A stretch of DNA of 64,000 bases from Monosporascus cannonballus (lineage: Eukaryota > Ascomycota > Sordariomycetes > Xylariales): the NCBI GenBank assembly GCA_004154925.1, contig QJNS01000023.1:248001-312000 (forward strand). The letters run 5' to 3'. The position numbers were made by a program, and so were the translations under genes. Shown here one piece after another: positions 22,201 through 34,812 of this stretch (its first letter is position 1; each line of letters opens with the position of its first letter). The notes below the pieces were generated by a model. That model was not told the origin of the DNA. It ran no database searches and saw only the letters and a program-made list of their open reading frames with translations.

Positions 22201-23409
22201 TCGGAATTAAATTAACAATTATTTACTTTCCTAATATAAAAACGCTTACGGTTTTTATTATTCCTATATAACGCCTTTAATTTGCTTTAAGGATTTTTTT
22301 TCCGAAATCATTAAAATAAAATTATTTATTTTTATTAATATTTTTTGCAGAAAATAATCGGTTTTTCTTTGTTTTTTTAGGCGGTCTAACAGCGTTTTAC
22401 CTTATTTATTACATTATTAATTTATTTTCACTTCACGTTTTTTTATAATAAAGTATTTTATAACTCTAATATTAATTTATAAAAATAATTAAAAGCAAAA
22501 CGTTTATTATTTTAGTAATTTTCCGGGCTAAAAATATTTATAAATTTTATTTTATAAATTAAAAGCGTTTATTTAATGTAAAGGTTTAATAACAATTAAT
22601 CGAATTACTATGATAGTTTTATAAATTATTCCCTATATTTCCTATCGAAAGAATTAGGATTTACGTAATTTCTCTTAATAAAAATCCATAAGTTTTTTAT
22701 TTTCAGTTTTTTTTCGTAATTAAAATAATTAAGTATAACACGGTATAATTACTAAACGTTTATAATAAAAACGTCCATATAGCTTATAACTTATTAGATA
22801 TAGATAAAGGCATTTCGCCTTAGCTTTTCGGTATAAATTTTCGTAATAATTTTTATTTAATTTTTTTAATCGATATACGTTCGAAACACTTTGGATAATT
22901 ATAACGCGGTATTCGCTTATCGCCTTTAGGTTTTTATGACGATATTATAATTAATTTATAAAATTTTGCTTTTTTAATTTATATTATTATTTATTATTCG
23001 GCTAATTGTTAGAATAATTTTAAATATTATTCGTTTAGCCCACGAATAATTTCCAAAATCTAATTATTATTAAAACGTTCAACTTTTTTTTGCGTTAAAT
23101 TCCGATTGACGGTCTTTTCGATTAATAACTTAAGTTCGTTTTATAATTAATAAATTTTACTTCTGGTAATTATCGCGTTACTTTTCATAAAAGATAAAAA
23201 AATTATAAAATAATAAATAGCTATAAGTTAAGTAAAATGATCTCCGACTAATCGTAAAGCAAATTCCAAAAAGTAAATATATTACGTTATTTCCATCTGG
23301 CGTTTCCTATTAGCTATCAGATGGTGGATTTATATTAATAAATAGGTTGGTAGCTGATCGATAGCTGGTCGGCTACCAGCCTTATCCTTATAGAGGCTGT
23401 ATTCTTACA
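16279..23409 (-). mobile_element. Ty3/gypsy family-B element nested in A1
   Basis: LTRs of exactly 206 bp lie at 16279-16484 and 23204-23409, with ends TGTAAGA...TCTTACA (RIP-altered in one or other copy). The total is 7131 bp. Pol is on the minus strand, as shown by the RT/RNase H relic near 20400-20520. No target duplication is seen (GCTTT left, ATTAA right), and the A1 sequence on the two sides is not contiguous, so a deletion accompanied or followed insertion. Confidence 0.88.
20390..20520 (-). pseudogene. reverse transcriptase/RNase H relic of family B
   Basis: The minus strand reads KKIKKAFRNLKDIFQSATIL and, after two stops, DNAKNTRVKTNAS, which corresponds to the gypsy pattern AF..LK..F..APIL...D...P..VETDAS that opens the RNase H domain. 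The stops fit C-to-T/G-to-A changes. This stretch (about 20340-20700) is noticeably less AT-rich than the rest of the element. Confidence 0.75.
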
Positions 23410-24937
23410 ATTAACGTATCCATAGTAATCCTAAGATTATATCGTAATTCTTAAATAAAACGATATCGAAATTAATTATTTGATATTATCTTTGGAAAAT
23501 TTTTTTGAAATAATTAATTTTACGTATAATTTTCCCGTTATTATAATCGAATTCCTAACTTTCGGCATTTGTCGTTATATAAGGTTTTAACTTATATCTT
23601 TATAGTAATTTAAACTTATTGATTATATTTAGTATAATATAATTCCTGCTTAAAGTTTCTTAATTTGCTATTATAATATACCAATACGTTCTTATTTGTA
23701 TATTTAAAGTAATAAGATTATTAACAGTTTTTATTATCGCGTTTAAAATCTTTTGTTAAAGTTTTTTTAATTCTTTTGGGTTTTGTTATTTTGCGGTTTT
23801 TTTATAAGTAACTTTTTTTTAATTCTTATTTGAATTTATCGAATCTTATTTATGTTTTTTTATTTAATACGTTAAGTTGCTATATTTATTGTTATTGCCG
23901 GCGTTTTCTTTTCGAACTGTATTAATTATTTTTAATATTGTTATAATTTTTTTTCTTATTATATAAATTACTTTTTATGTTTATGATTATATCCTATTAT
24001 ACGTTATTTTAATTATTGTTCTAAAAACTTCCTATAAATTAATGTATTTTTTTCTTAATAACTTTCTTTTCGTAAAAATCTATAAAAATGCTAATTAAAA
24101 ATAAAACTCCGTAATAACTTTTTGATAATGTTTTTTTATTTTATGCTGGATTAATTCCTTTTTCGTTTAGTAATTATATTCTTGAAAATAATAAAAAAGG
24201 CTTTTTTACGGGTATTATTTTTTTTCGGGCCAGCTTTTTATTTCCGCTAATTATTAAACGTTTTTTGAGGTTATAAATCGAAAATATTAATACCATTATT
24301 TATCGTTCTTATTATTTCCGGTACGATTTAAAAAATTGAATCCTTCGTAATATATACGAGTAATCCGTTCGTAAATATATTATTTCTTTTTTTTATAATC
24401 GGAATATTTTCGTCGTCGATAATATATGGCATATATTTTGCCGTATCGATTAAGAGTTCCGGGACAGATTTTTTTATTTAGTTTTAGTATTCGCGTAATC
24501 ATTTTTATAATGCCTTTTATTATATTTGCGATATTTATGGAACTAACTTTCTGGCTTTTTATATTTTTCGTTAAATTTCTTATCGTAATAACTTTCGTTA
24601 TATTTTTCGCCATAAGGGACCTGGTATATACTTAAACTACATTATGTTAATGGATTTGCTTTTGTCTTTTTAATTCTTTTAAATTATCCCTTAGGTACAG
24701 GTTTTTAGTTATTTTAACGGGGTTTTTTAGGTGCTTTGTATTACGATACCTTATATTCTATTTTGTTGCAATTGTAGTATTTGGTTTAGTTCCAGTTCTT
24801 TTTATAAATAGTTCTTAATTTTATAGGTTCTGGTTTTATGCTATAAAAAATATTGTTACGTCGAAAAACGCTAATATTAGCCATATATTAGGGTTTGTTA
24901 TTAATTTTTCCTTTGGTATTTTTAATACGTTATATAT

Positions 24938-27900
24938 TATGACGGGCATAATGCGTAAGTTGAACGGAGGCACGGCCCAACAAAGGTTTATATTCAAGGT
25001 GAGGAGGGAAGGGGAGAAATAGCTAGCCACCAGCGAAATGGCTGCTGCCTATATATATATGGGTAAGTTCGGGCTAAGGAGCTCGTTCCGTAAGCCCGAG
25101 CTGCTCTATAGGCTTTAGCTTATAATATCACCCTTTTCCTCGCCCTTAGGGAGTGACGAGGTTACGGCAAGGTGGCGGCGGCTTTATTTATTTTTTTTTG
25201 TTTTCGTTCGTACCTTTACTTTTTCGCCGACCCCGTTTTCGTTTTCGAATAACATTTTGAAATTATTAAAAGCAGTTATATTTTTAAAGTTGTTATATAG
25301 TTTTTATACCGGTTTAACATAACCTGCGTATTTGATAAATAGTTTTTTTTTTCGGTAATTACGATTTACGTATTTATTTTCGGCCTTTAATATATATTTT
25401 ATTACGTATTGTTTTTAAATTTCTTTTAATAATATTAATAACGGTTAATTATTATTTAAGATTTAATAAAATAATAAATCCCTTATTATTAACTTTAGAA
25501 AATTTACGTTAAATTTTGGATATATTTTTAATAATATATTTAATTTTACGATATTATGTAGAATAATTATAATAATTTTATATTTAACATATATTTAAAA
25601 TACTGTTTTAAATAATTATAAAATAATTATATTTTTTAAATTTAATTATATTAAATCCTCTATTTCGAAACATAATATATATTTTTTTAAAGATATTTAT
25701 TAATTATTTTATTCGGATTTAAATTAATGCCGTAATAATTTATACAAATTCTTGATTTTTTCGTAATTTTTTAATGAAATTAATAATTTTTTTTTACTTT
25801 AAGAATTAATTAAAGGATTACCGGTATTTCGTTAATAAATTTTATATTATATCCGTAAATTAAAAAAAGTTTATTTTTAATAAAACGTTTTGCCGTTAAA
25901 CATTAATTATATTGCCGGTAAAAGTTTGACCTAATTATATTATGCGTAATTTATAAAATAACGAAAATATGCGAAAACCTTTTAGTTAATTTTTTCTGTA
26001 ATTTTATTTATTTAAAAATAAAAAAATATATTAAGTTATTATTATATATTTATTAAGTTATATAAATGAATTTGCAATTTATTTAATTAATTATTTTCTT
26101 TATTAAGTATTAATTTTTTACGAAAACCGTAATATTTTTAATAATAAATAATAAAACGTTTAATATACGTTTTTACGTTTATATTAAGTATTAACTTTAA
26201 AATAACCGTTTTGATTAAACGATTATAAAATATTATAAAAAAAATAAAAGTTCCTTTTTTGCCTTACTAGTAAATCGATTATAAAATTTATCGAAAAATC
26301 TAAATAAAATTGGTTTAAAATAAATAAAAGCCGTAATAACTTTTTTTCGTTTTTTTTATACGTACGATTTATTATATATATCGTAATTACGGCAAAAATA
26401 ATATATATTTTAAATTTATTCCGGTTAATAATAATTACGGATTAATATTATTAACGTAATATTTTTTCAAATGGCCAGTAATATAGAAATCGTATATTCG
26501 TTAAATTAATAATATCCGGAAGGGTTTTTAAATAAGAATTTAAATACGTTTTTTAAATTATAAAAAATTTTTAAGATTGAAAAAGTATTTTGTTATAAAA
26601 ACTTTTATTACGTTTATAATTAAAAGAAAATTACGTAATTTTTGAGTTACGGCAGCATATGTCATATTTAAGGTTTTATTTTTAATAATTTTTAAATTTT
26701 ATATTTCTTAAAGGTTTTTTTCGAAATTTCTTTTTTTACCGGGGAATATAACCGGTTATTTGTTATTGCTTTATTTAAAGTACATTATAACCATTAAAAC
26801 CTTTTAAATCCGTATTAATTTATTAAATAAGCATTTTTTTAATTATTTAGGATATTCGTTTTTTAAATTTATTCTTTTTATTACGAAATACGTTTTATAA
26901 TTTATAAAATATAATATCGAATTAATTTATTAATTTATTAAGGCAATATTTAAGTAAAAAATTAAAGGCGGATAAAAAATTAATTTGTTAAATTTATTTT
27001 TTAGTAAATTTAAAGATATTTATAAAATATTAAAGGTTCGCGTAATTTATTAAGATCGTAAAAAAAATAATTAATTCTTAAATTTTCTATTTTATTTTAT
27101 TAATATTTTAACAATAATTAATAATTTTTATCGTAAATTTTGTAATTATATTTAACTGGTAATAACTTTTTTAAAAATTATGTAATTAATCGTAAACGCC
27201 TTAACGAGTCGAATTAAAATAAGTATTTTCCAATTATTTAGCCAAAATAATTTATTTTTATTATTAATTCTTTCGGGATGTTAATACATAATGATAAATA
27301 TTATAATAAAATTTTTTTAACTTAGTCGAAAATTTATTACTTTTCGTTTTTTTAACGGAAGGGGATTTTTTCTTAATTAGTTATAGGAAAAAAGCCGTTA
27401 TTCTGTTAATGTTTTTTATAAAAATTCGGTAAAAGTTAGCAAATCCGATAAAGTTTTTAAATTTTTTTATATTAATAAAGACTTTTTATTTCCGAATAAC
27501 GGGAATTTTTTTGGGATTAATTTTTAGGTTTATTTTTACTTTAATAATAAATCTTATGTATTTTATTTTTTGGATTACGAATTCGTATTTATTTAAGTTT
27601 AATTTTAATTTTGTTTTTATTAAGCGGCGGAATATTTACTTAACCTTAATTATATAATTAATTTAAAAGCCGGATAAATAAATTAATATATTGTTTATAT
27701 ACGCGAAATAAAAATTATTAAGGTAACGTTTTAACGTAATATTAATATAATATTAAAAAGTAATTAATATATTATTAAGGCCGAATAAATATATTAGTTA
27801 TTCGAAAAACTTAAAGCATATACGGAATGCAGTTTTTTATTTATTTTTTTAGTAAATACGTAATCGGTAAAAGGCCGTTTAAACGTTAAATTTCGTAAAT

Positions 27901-30493
27901 TACCGGGCTTATAATAAAGTTCGTAACGTTTTCTTTATTAACGGGAAAAAGTAACGGTTTTATTTCGCAATCTTATTTAATTTTTTATAATTTATGCAAA
28001 ACCGTAAACCTTCGTTCAGTTTTTTTACGAATAATACCGGAGTATTTACGGAGAAATTATTAATCTGAATTTAATTTTTATTAAATAAGTTTATAAATAT
28101 TTTACGTAAAATTAATAGTTTTTTCTTTAATATTCCGTATAAGGGTTTTTATAGGATTACTTTTTCCTTAATCTAAGATATTTATTTTTAGGTTTATTAT
28201 TACGTTATTATTATTACGATAAAGTAATAACGATAAATTTTCGTTATTTGCAAAAAGGTTTTGGAATTTCCGTATTTTTTTAAAAAAGATATTTCGTTAT
28301 ATTTTTAGAAGTTAATTACGGCTTTATTTTTAGGGCTTTGTTAATATGTTTTATAAAAATTGCAAATAATTATATCCTGTTTTTTTAACGGCAATTTTAT
28401 TATATTATCGTTACGAAAGTTATAACCGTTATTAAGTAGGTTTTTTTTATATTTTTGTAGCCGCCTTTTTAGGCGGTCCTTAAATTTCTTATTGAATTAT
28501 TTTTTTTTTGCGTAATATAAGTACGGTAATGTTATTTGCAAAACAAATAAGCTATTATTTTGCCTGATATACGATATTATTATATTTTATCCAGGGTTTT
28601 CTTAAAATAAGGGGGTAGGATAAGTTCTTAATTACGTATCTCTAATTTCGTTTTAGGCGGCTATTTAAATTTACGTTAACGTAAATAATTTTTCGGATCG
28701 TAATTATTATAAATTCGTTATTTTTCGCTAATTTTAGCTAAGGAGGTATAATAAATATATGTTATAACTTTAAATAGCGGATTAGCCGTTAATTAAACGT
28801 AAAATAATAAATATATTTATTATCAATTAGGACGTTTGTATATTTAATATTATTAAATAAGGCGTTTAATATAAAAAGGGTATTATTTAATTTATTATTA
28901 ACTTTTTGCAATTTTTTTTGTTACGTTTTCCTTTTATTAACGATTTTTAATAACGGTTATTTTTTTTAAAACTTTTGTTATCCGAATCGTTATCCCCGTT
29001 AACGGCATTCCGTAAATTTATTGTTACAATTTCCGTTTTAGCCGGACTAGGCCGTTTTGCGGATTTATATTTGGGATATTTCTAATTTAAATAATTTATG
29101 GCGGCATAACGGAAATATTATTTGTTCCATTTCCGAACTTTATTCCGAGTTATCTTAAGATCTGTTTTTTCGACCACTTTATTATTAATTTATAAATTTG
29201 GAAATTAACGTAATTAATTATACGACGTCCATTATAAATATATTTTTAAGCGTTTATTATTTAAGCCGGTTTATTGGTTTAATGAACGTATTATTATTAG
29301 TTAACCGTTCCGTTTTTTTTACCGAAATATTAAATCGTTATTCCTTTGCTTATATAATAATCGGATAAAACTTTTAAATAATTAATTATTTTTTTTACTT
29401 TATATACTTAACGGTTATAATTATCATAAAAGATATTTTTCGCAATCAACGTATTACGAAATTACGTATTAATACCGGCATTTAAGGAAATTATTTTAAT
29501 TATTAAAGGTTATATTAAACTTTTATATTTAGCCAATTTAAGTTTAAAATCTAATAAGTAATCCTAAAACTATTAATTATTATTTTATTTTATACGTTAT
29601 ATTTATTCTTTAATAAATTTTATTGCTTATTTATTTTTAAATTATTTTTTATATAAAAAGATTATTAACGTCGAAATCTTTTCGTAATCCTTTTATTTTA
29701 AACTAATAGTTAAATCGTAATTATTTTTCGATAAGCATAAATATTATAATATTTAAGTAAGTTATTATAAAGGAACCGGAAATAAACTAATTTTCTTTTA
29801 TATTCGTACGGAATATAACGAAAAATAAATAAAACGTTTTTTATTTCCCGTTTTATAAAGGTTATTTTATAAATTTATAATTCGCTTTTACAAACGCGTT
29901 ATTAAGCGGCGGGCCTACCGTAAGTTTTTAACGAAACGGGTATTATTTTATAAGGGCTTTTTTTTCGTTTTCGTAAAGAAATATTTTTTTTATTTTCGTT
30001 ATCTGGTTAAGTAAATTACTTATTATTTTGTTACGGCTAAGGATTAATTTTCCAGATTTCTTTTATTATATATTAAGTTTTTGAAATATATTTACGAATA
30101 ATTAATGTTATGAGTTTTTTTTAACAGTTCTGAACGAGGTTAGTACTGTAGGCTTGCTTATAGTTTCGTTAGTCATATTATTTCGTAATTATTTTGTTAT
30201 AAAACTTTTTTTGGCTTATTATTTATGGCCAGGGTATTTTTAAAAAGTATTTCGCTTTTACTTAGCTTTTTGGAAGTTATAATAGGTTGTAATCTTAAAT
30301 ATATATAATAGGCATAATACATAAGTTAAACCGAGGTACGGCCTAATAAAGGTTTATATTTAAGGTGAAGAGGAAAAGGGAGAAACAGCTAGCCATTAAC
30401 GTGATAACTGCTCCTTATATACATATAGGTAAGCTCGGGCTAAGGAGCTCGCTCCATAAGCCCGAGCTGCCCTATAGGCTTTAGCTTATAACA
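24938..30493 (-). mobile_element. Ty3/gypsy family-C element nested in A1
   Basis: LTRs lie at 24938-25137 (200 bp) and 30304-30493 (190 bp), sharing GGCATAAT, CTAAGGAGCTCG and TAAGCCCGAGCTG. The target duplication TATAT is at 24933-24937 and 30494-30498. The A1 sequence is continuous across it when compared with A2 near 54890. Pol is on the minus strand (YxDD box near 27690). Confidence 0.88.
27615..27715 (-). pseudogene. reverse transcriptase relic of family C (YxDD box)
   Basis: The minus strand reads YFAYINNILIYLSGF, then IIKVK, a stop, and IFRRLIK. This matches gypsy RT FYFAYIDDILIY...H...V..VF.RL, with both catalytic Asp codons changed to Asn (GAY to AAY), as expected from RIP. Confidence 0.8.
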
Positions 30494-31365
30494 TATATAT
30501 TATTAATCGTTAAATTTGATTATTAGAACAATATAATTTAATAAATAATTAAATCGATTAAATTTTCTTTTATATTTTTTAAGCCGTCAAAAATCTTATT
30601 TATTAATATTTTTTATTCCCAGTTTAATTTAACGGTTAATTAAATTAGCATGTTGTTATAACTGGATATTAATTTTTTTATCGTAATTATTAAATTTATA
30701 TTTCGGTTTTTATTTTTTCGTTTATTATTCCGGAAGTTTTCGTTAATACTTATTCGAATTATTCGTAATTATTATAAATTCGTATTATTTTTAAGTTTCG
30801 TTTTTTAATTAGTAAAATAAGGTTTTTTTATATAATAAGCTTAAGCCAAATAACTGCGTTCTTAATAAATCGTTTAATTACGAATTTAATTTATATAATA
30901 AATATAATAAGTTAAACAAGAAAATATCCAAAATATATTCGATATTAAGTTAAAAATAATTATAATTTAATTACGGTTCTGTTGAAAAAATTTGGCTTAA
31001 AAGGTTTAAGGTTTTTTTCTAGTTCTTTAGTAAAATTTCGTTAAATAACTTAGTTTATTTAAAGAAATTTCCCGGTTTCAGAAGCTTTTTCTTTTTTCTT
31101 AAGTTTTTTATAGGCGGCTTAAAAGAACGTCGTAAGATTATTATTATCTTTTTCAAATTAAAAAATACGTTCGTTTATGGTGTCCAGGCGTCGAAAAATT
31201 TTTTTGCGAAAAAGGCGAAGTTTTTTTTTCTTTTTCGGATTTTACTTTTATATCCGAGTAATTAAGAACTTGGTAAATGGGCTATTTGAGTTGTTTACTA
31301 GTAAATATAGCGTTAATCGATATTACTTAAAATTTAATAATATTATTAAATAAATATTTGCAACG

Positions 31366-31751
31366 TATAACGATTAAGAATTTAACTAATTATTAAACTT
31401 AAGTTGTACGGGTTTATATTAATAAAAGTATTATAAAAATCTAAATATTAAATATAATAACGTATTATATTTCGTAATTTTCAAGGTATTTTAAGTAATG
31501 ATATTATATTACAAACTGGTATTATTTAAATTATGAAAATAATAAGCGTACATATTTTATTTCTATTTGCTAAATTATTATCAATAAGTTGGTAATCCGG
31601 CTTACTGGCTTACCACTAGTAAATTGGTGATCCGGCTTATTGGCTTACTACTAGTAAGTTAATGATTTATTACGTGACCCGCCCCACCGCGTATTTGTGG
31701 TTAGGTTATAATAGACCGTTTTTGGAAACCGTAGCTCGTTGAGCTATAACA
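31366..31751 (-). repeat. LTR (5' side) of family-A copy A1
   Basis: 386 bp, differing from the partner by transitions. It ends CTATAACA directly before the ATATT duplication. Confidence 0.9.
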
Positions 31752-31756
31752 ATATT

Positions 31757-32110
31757 ATAAAAATTATATTTTTATAATTAATGATTTTGAACCATTATTT
31801 AATAATATGTTTATTAACTTAATATAAAATATTTACAAATTTAAATATGTATATTTGCTGAAAATATTCCATTTATAAGCATTTAAGTTTTATTTTATTA
31901 TAAATAAATACTATAATAATAAATATAAATCGTAAACAATTAATTATATTTTATTTAGTTTTTCACTTTAATTCGTTCTTTAATAATTTTTTATTTATAT
32001 TTTTCTGTTTTTCTTTTTATATTTTTATTTATTTTAACGTTTTTGAGTATCGGTTTTATTTAAAGTGTCTTTTGTATTTATTTTTATATTATTTTTTCGT
32101 TTATATTTCG
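31757..32110 (-). mobile_element. remainder of the interrupted family-B copy (LTR end plus internal edge)
   Basis: 31757-31776 completes the LTR begun at 13480. 31777 to about 32110 aligns with the internal sequence that follows the B LTR at 16485 (AATATAAAATATTTRCARATTTAA, TAATTAATTATATTT). It is cut off where GC-balanced DNA starts. Confidence 0.65.
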
Positions 32111-33465
32111 GAAAATATCCGTTTTATTTCAGTTTCCGATATTTTTTTTGTAATCGCGGACACGCTGCTGCCCCCTCCGGGTTTGGCGGCAATCCCAATT
32201 GGGCATAGCGCCGCCGCAGACCATACGTCGCAACATAAATAGATGGCCCTTTTCCCGACGTCCCTTTTTTGTACTTTTGATTTCTTTTCTTTATTTTCGC
32301 CAGCGATTGCGACCACGACCGTGGTCCTTAGTCTCATTTCGGCAAACGCTTTTCCGCCTTTCCCTGGCCGCCTCCCTCCCTGCCCTTTTCCCTCGTTTTG
32401 CGCGTCCCGTCTCTCGTGCGTCACCTTTCCCGTCTCGCCTGATCCATTCGGCAGCAATGCCAACCGTTGCCCACCCAGTCCATCCGTCGGTCCTTGTCAT
32501 CGCTCCCGCGACTCTTTTGCCCTGGGCTTTGTTCGCCTTGACCTGACGACCCTTATCAACTACAATACCGCCTTTCACATAGTGTACAAGCCTACTCGCG
32601 ACGAGCCTCGACAACTCAAATTTCCGCCCGTTGCAATAGCCTCTAAAGCCCGGCGCTCCATATCTGCCTCGGTGATTATGGGCACAATCTTATACCTTCC
32701 TATCCTAGCCAGTTACAAAAATGCCGCAGGCGCAAAGGGTAATTACGTCAACGCGGAGATACTGGAGACGCCTGTCCTTGGCATGGCTGTGCTGGGCGTT
32801 TCCGCATAAGCTGGATACCCTTTTGGTCATGGTCGGACCGATTACAACACTGTTCCTTGTGATACTGCAGGTGTGACAGGACAGATGGGGGCGTTGGGCC
32901 GGCGAGAGGGCCTGAACTAACTGCTGTTCACCTCGGATATGCTGTCACTTACGGGATAACCGAGCCCAAGCTGCAGGGGGCAGGGAAGATGAAGACAAAC
33001 AGCAAATGAGGACATGGCAAAATTGTCCAATGGGGTTGAGCCCCGGGAAGGGGGTGACCTTCGTACGGCAGGGGTAACGGGAAGCATTGGACGAAGGGAG
33101 GGCAGGAAAGGAGAAGGGATTGCAGGATAACGTGGCCTTTCTTACGCGCTGTTGGTGACCCCTAAGGCATGCGGCAGACGGATTTACATCCCCGCGTACT
33201 TACGATTCGTACTTCGTTCATGCGGCGTTAACCTAGGCAGATATAGGTTGCCGGGAGAGCCGATAGGCCGAAATAATGGCCGTAAGAGGTAACCCGGTAA
33301 GATCTTGGGTTCTTATTAGCAGTGCCTAAACTGCTGTTATAAGGAGAAAAGGCAAAACGATATACGAAATCGCAACGGATCGTCCATTTTAGCCAATCTC
33401 CGGACAGTCCGCAGGTCGTATGTTGTAAATCAGGAGGCGTAATTTGCGGCAAAATCTATGATTAT
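32110..33465. other. less AT-rich patch without recognised gene
   Basis: An abrupt return to balanced base composition. The largest frame (32243-32809, +, 188 residues) starts with a hydrophobic, then Pro/Ser-rich segment, but shows no domain, no intron logic and no family resemblance. I do not call it a gene. It may be unique DNA between two repeat clusters. Confidence 0.4.
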
Positions 33466-33967
33466 TATTTTATTCGTTACGGTTTGTCTTTTTCAAAAAT
33501 TACATAATTAATAAAGGTACGAAAAAAGGGGAAAAGGATTAAGGCTTTGCTTTCCCGGTTCCAATAAAAAATTACGTTCCAGCTGCATTTTATCTTTCGG
33601 TAATTGCGTAATTAACAAAAGTACGAAAGTCCCAATAGGGAGTTACGTTTAAAGCGGAATATACCTTATCGCGGGCTGTTTAGGACTGGAAAAGGGCTAG
33701 GGGAGCCCGGGGACGCCGCAAATGCTATATTAAGCTTTTGCTTTCGTACGTATATATTTTTCGCCGTTTGTTATCCGTACGTTTAAATATACGAAATTGC
33801 TTAATTAAAATATTTATCTTACGTACTAAATATTCCCTTTAATTATTACTTTTAAATCTCCCTTTTTACATAATACTTTTAATATAATAATATATATTAT
33901 TTTTAATACCTTAAAATTTTTTAACCCTTTTAAAATAATAAATCCAAAACCGTAACGATATACCTTT

Positions 33968-34690
33968 ATGGCATTTTTTAAGGCGTTTTCTGGGCGCCAA
34001 ACTTTTTCCCAACGGGAAAATAAGGCATATAATCTTTAATTTAATATTACCGGAATTTCCAAGAACGATATTATACTTATTTTAGATAATAATAATTTAG
34101 ATTATGGCGATTATGACGATAACCAGTTTAACGTTTTTTTTCTGCCGATTTATAAATTGTTAACGTTTATTAACTAAATGGCCGTTAAATTTAATAATAT
34201 TACCGATTTAGGTATATATTAATACTTTTTAGCCCTGGGTATAACAAAAAAGTAATTAATAATTTTCCCAAATGCAAGTTTTAATAAGATATCTAATATT
34301 ATTGGTAATAACGATGCCGTAAAACTATCCTTTATAGCTGGCGTAACGGAACCAAATTAAGAGATTATATCCCCATTATTAAATACCTTAAGGCATTTTA
34401 TAACTTTGGCGTTTCCGGCAAGGTTATCGTTTTCTTTTTTAATACCTTAAATAGATCCGGATTCGTTTATTTGCATTAATAATATTTTATATACAAATAA
34501 CCGTATATCGATAATTAAAAATATTATATGCGGCGTAATAATTTAAAATATATAAAGGGCTTTATATTTTATAACCGAAACTAAATTATTATTACTTAAA
34601 TAATATGATTTACGGCTTTTTTCGTATCAGAAAAAATAAAGTTCGTATCGAAAAAACATATTGTACCTTAATACGGCTACTTATAAAGGG
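33968..34690 (+). pseudogene. RIP-broken coding relic of unknown protein
   Basis: From ATG 33968 (MAFFKAFSGRQTFSQREN) one frame can be followed for about 240 codons. It is interrupted only by TAA codons at places where CAA would be expected, for example between NL and FNITGISKND and after FIAGVTEPN. The middle part is acidic (LDYGDYDDNQFN) and later parts are hydrophobic (HFITLAFPARLSF). I recognise no family; a transposon-encoded protein is likely from the context. The frame ends near an (ATA)n tract at about 34788-34812. Confidence 0.5.
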
Positions 34691-34787
34691 GGTAAAAATA
34701 AAATTAAGCCAGCCGATAGGAAATTAAAGTTAAAATAAAAAAAAAATAATTTGCTTTTTTTCGTATAATTTTTAAAATGCTTTTTTC

Positions 34788-34812
34788 GATAATAATAATA
34801 ATAATAATAATT
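34788..34812. repeat. (ATA)n microsatellite
   Basis: About eight uninterrupted ATA units are visible. Confidence 0.85.

Larger units (their letters stand above)
13656..31751 (-). mobile_element. Ty3/gypsy family-A element, copy A1 (host of two nested insertions)
   Basis: LTRs of exactly 386 bp lie at 13656-14041 and 31366-31751, starting TATGACGG/TATAACG (from TGTGACGG) and ending CATAATA/CTATAACA. The flanking target duplication ATATT is at 13651-13655 and 31752-31756. Internal sequence aligns with copy A2 (49223-56200), whose gag-pol is on the minus strand. Subtracting the nested B and C elements leaves about 5.4 kb. Roughly 1.47 kb, matching A2 51915-53390 (reverse transcriptase/RNase H), is missing. 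It is heavily mutated and surely inactive. Confidence 0.9.
12125..32110. other. AT-rich, RIP-type repeat island 1 (nested retrotransposons)
   Basis: Twenty kilobases of extremely AT-rich DNA in which CpA and TpG are scarce while CpG persists. Repeat copies inside it differ by C/T and G/A changes, the signature of repeat-induced point mutation. Intact genes are absent. The mobile elements listed separately make up 13480-32110. Confidence 0.9.

Noticed and set aside
24380..24635. Opposed 69- and 77-residue frames
   Set aside because: They overlap on both strands within RIPed A1 sequence; such frames arise by chance, and no motif was found.
12125..32110. Mitochondrial DNA insertion as the reason for the AT-rich block
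   Set aside because: LTR pairs, target duplications and gypsy RT motifs explain it; no mitochondrial genes were seen.
32243..32809. 188-residue frame as a gene
   Set aside because: No domain, no intron evidence and low-complexity Pro/Ser composition; kept only as unrecognised DNA.
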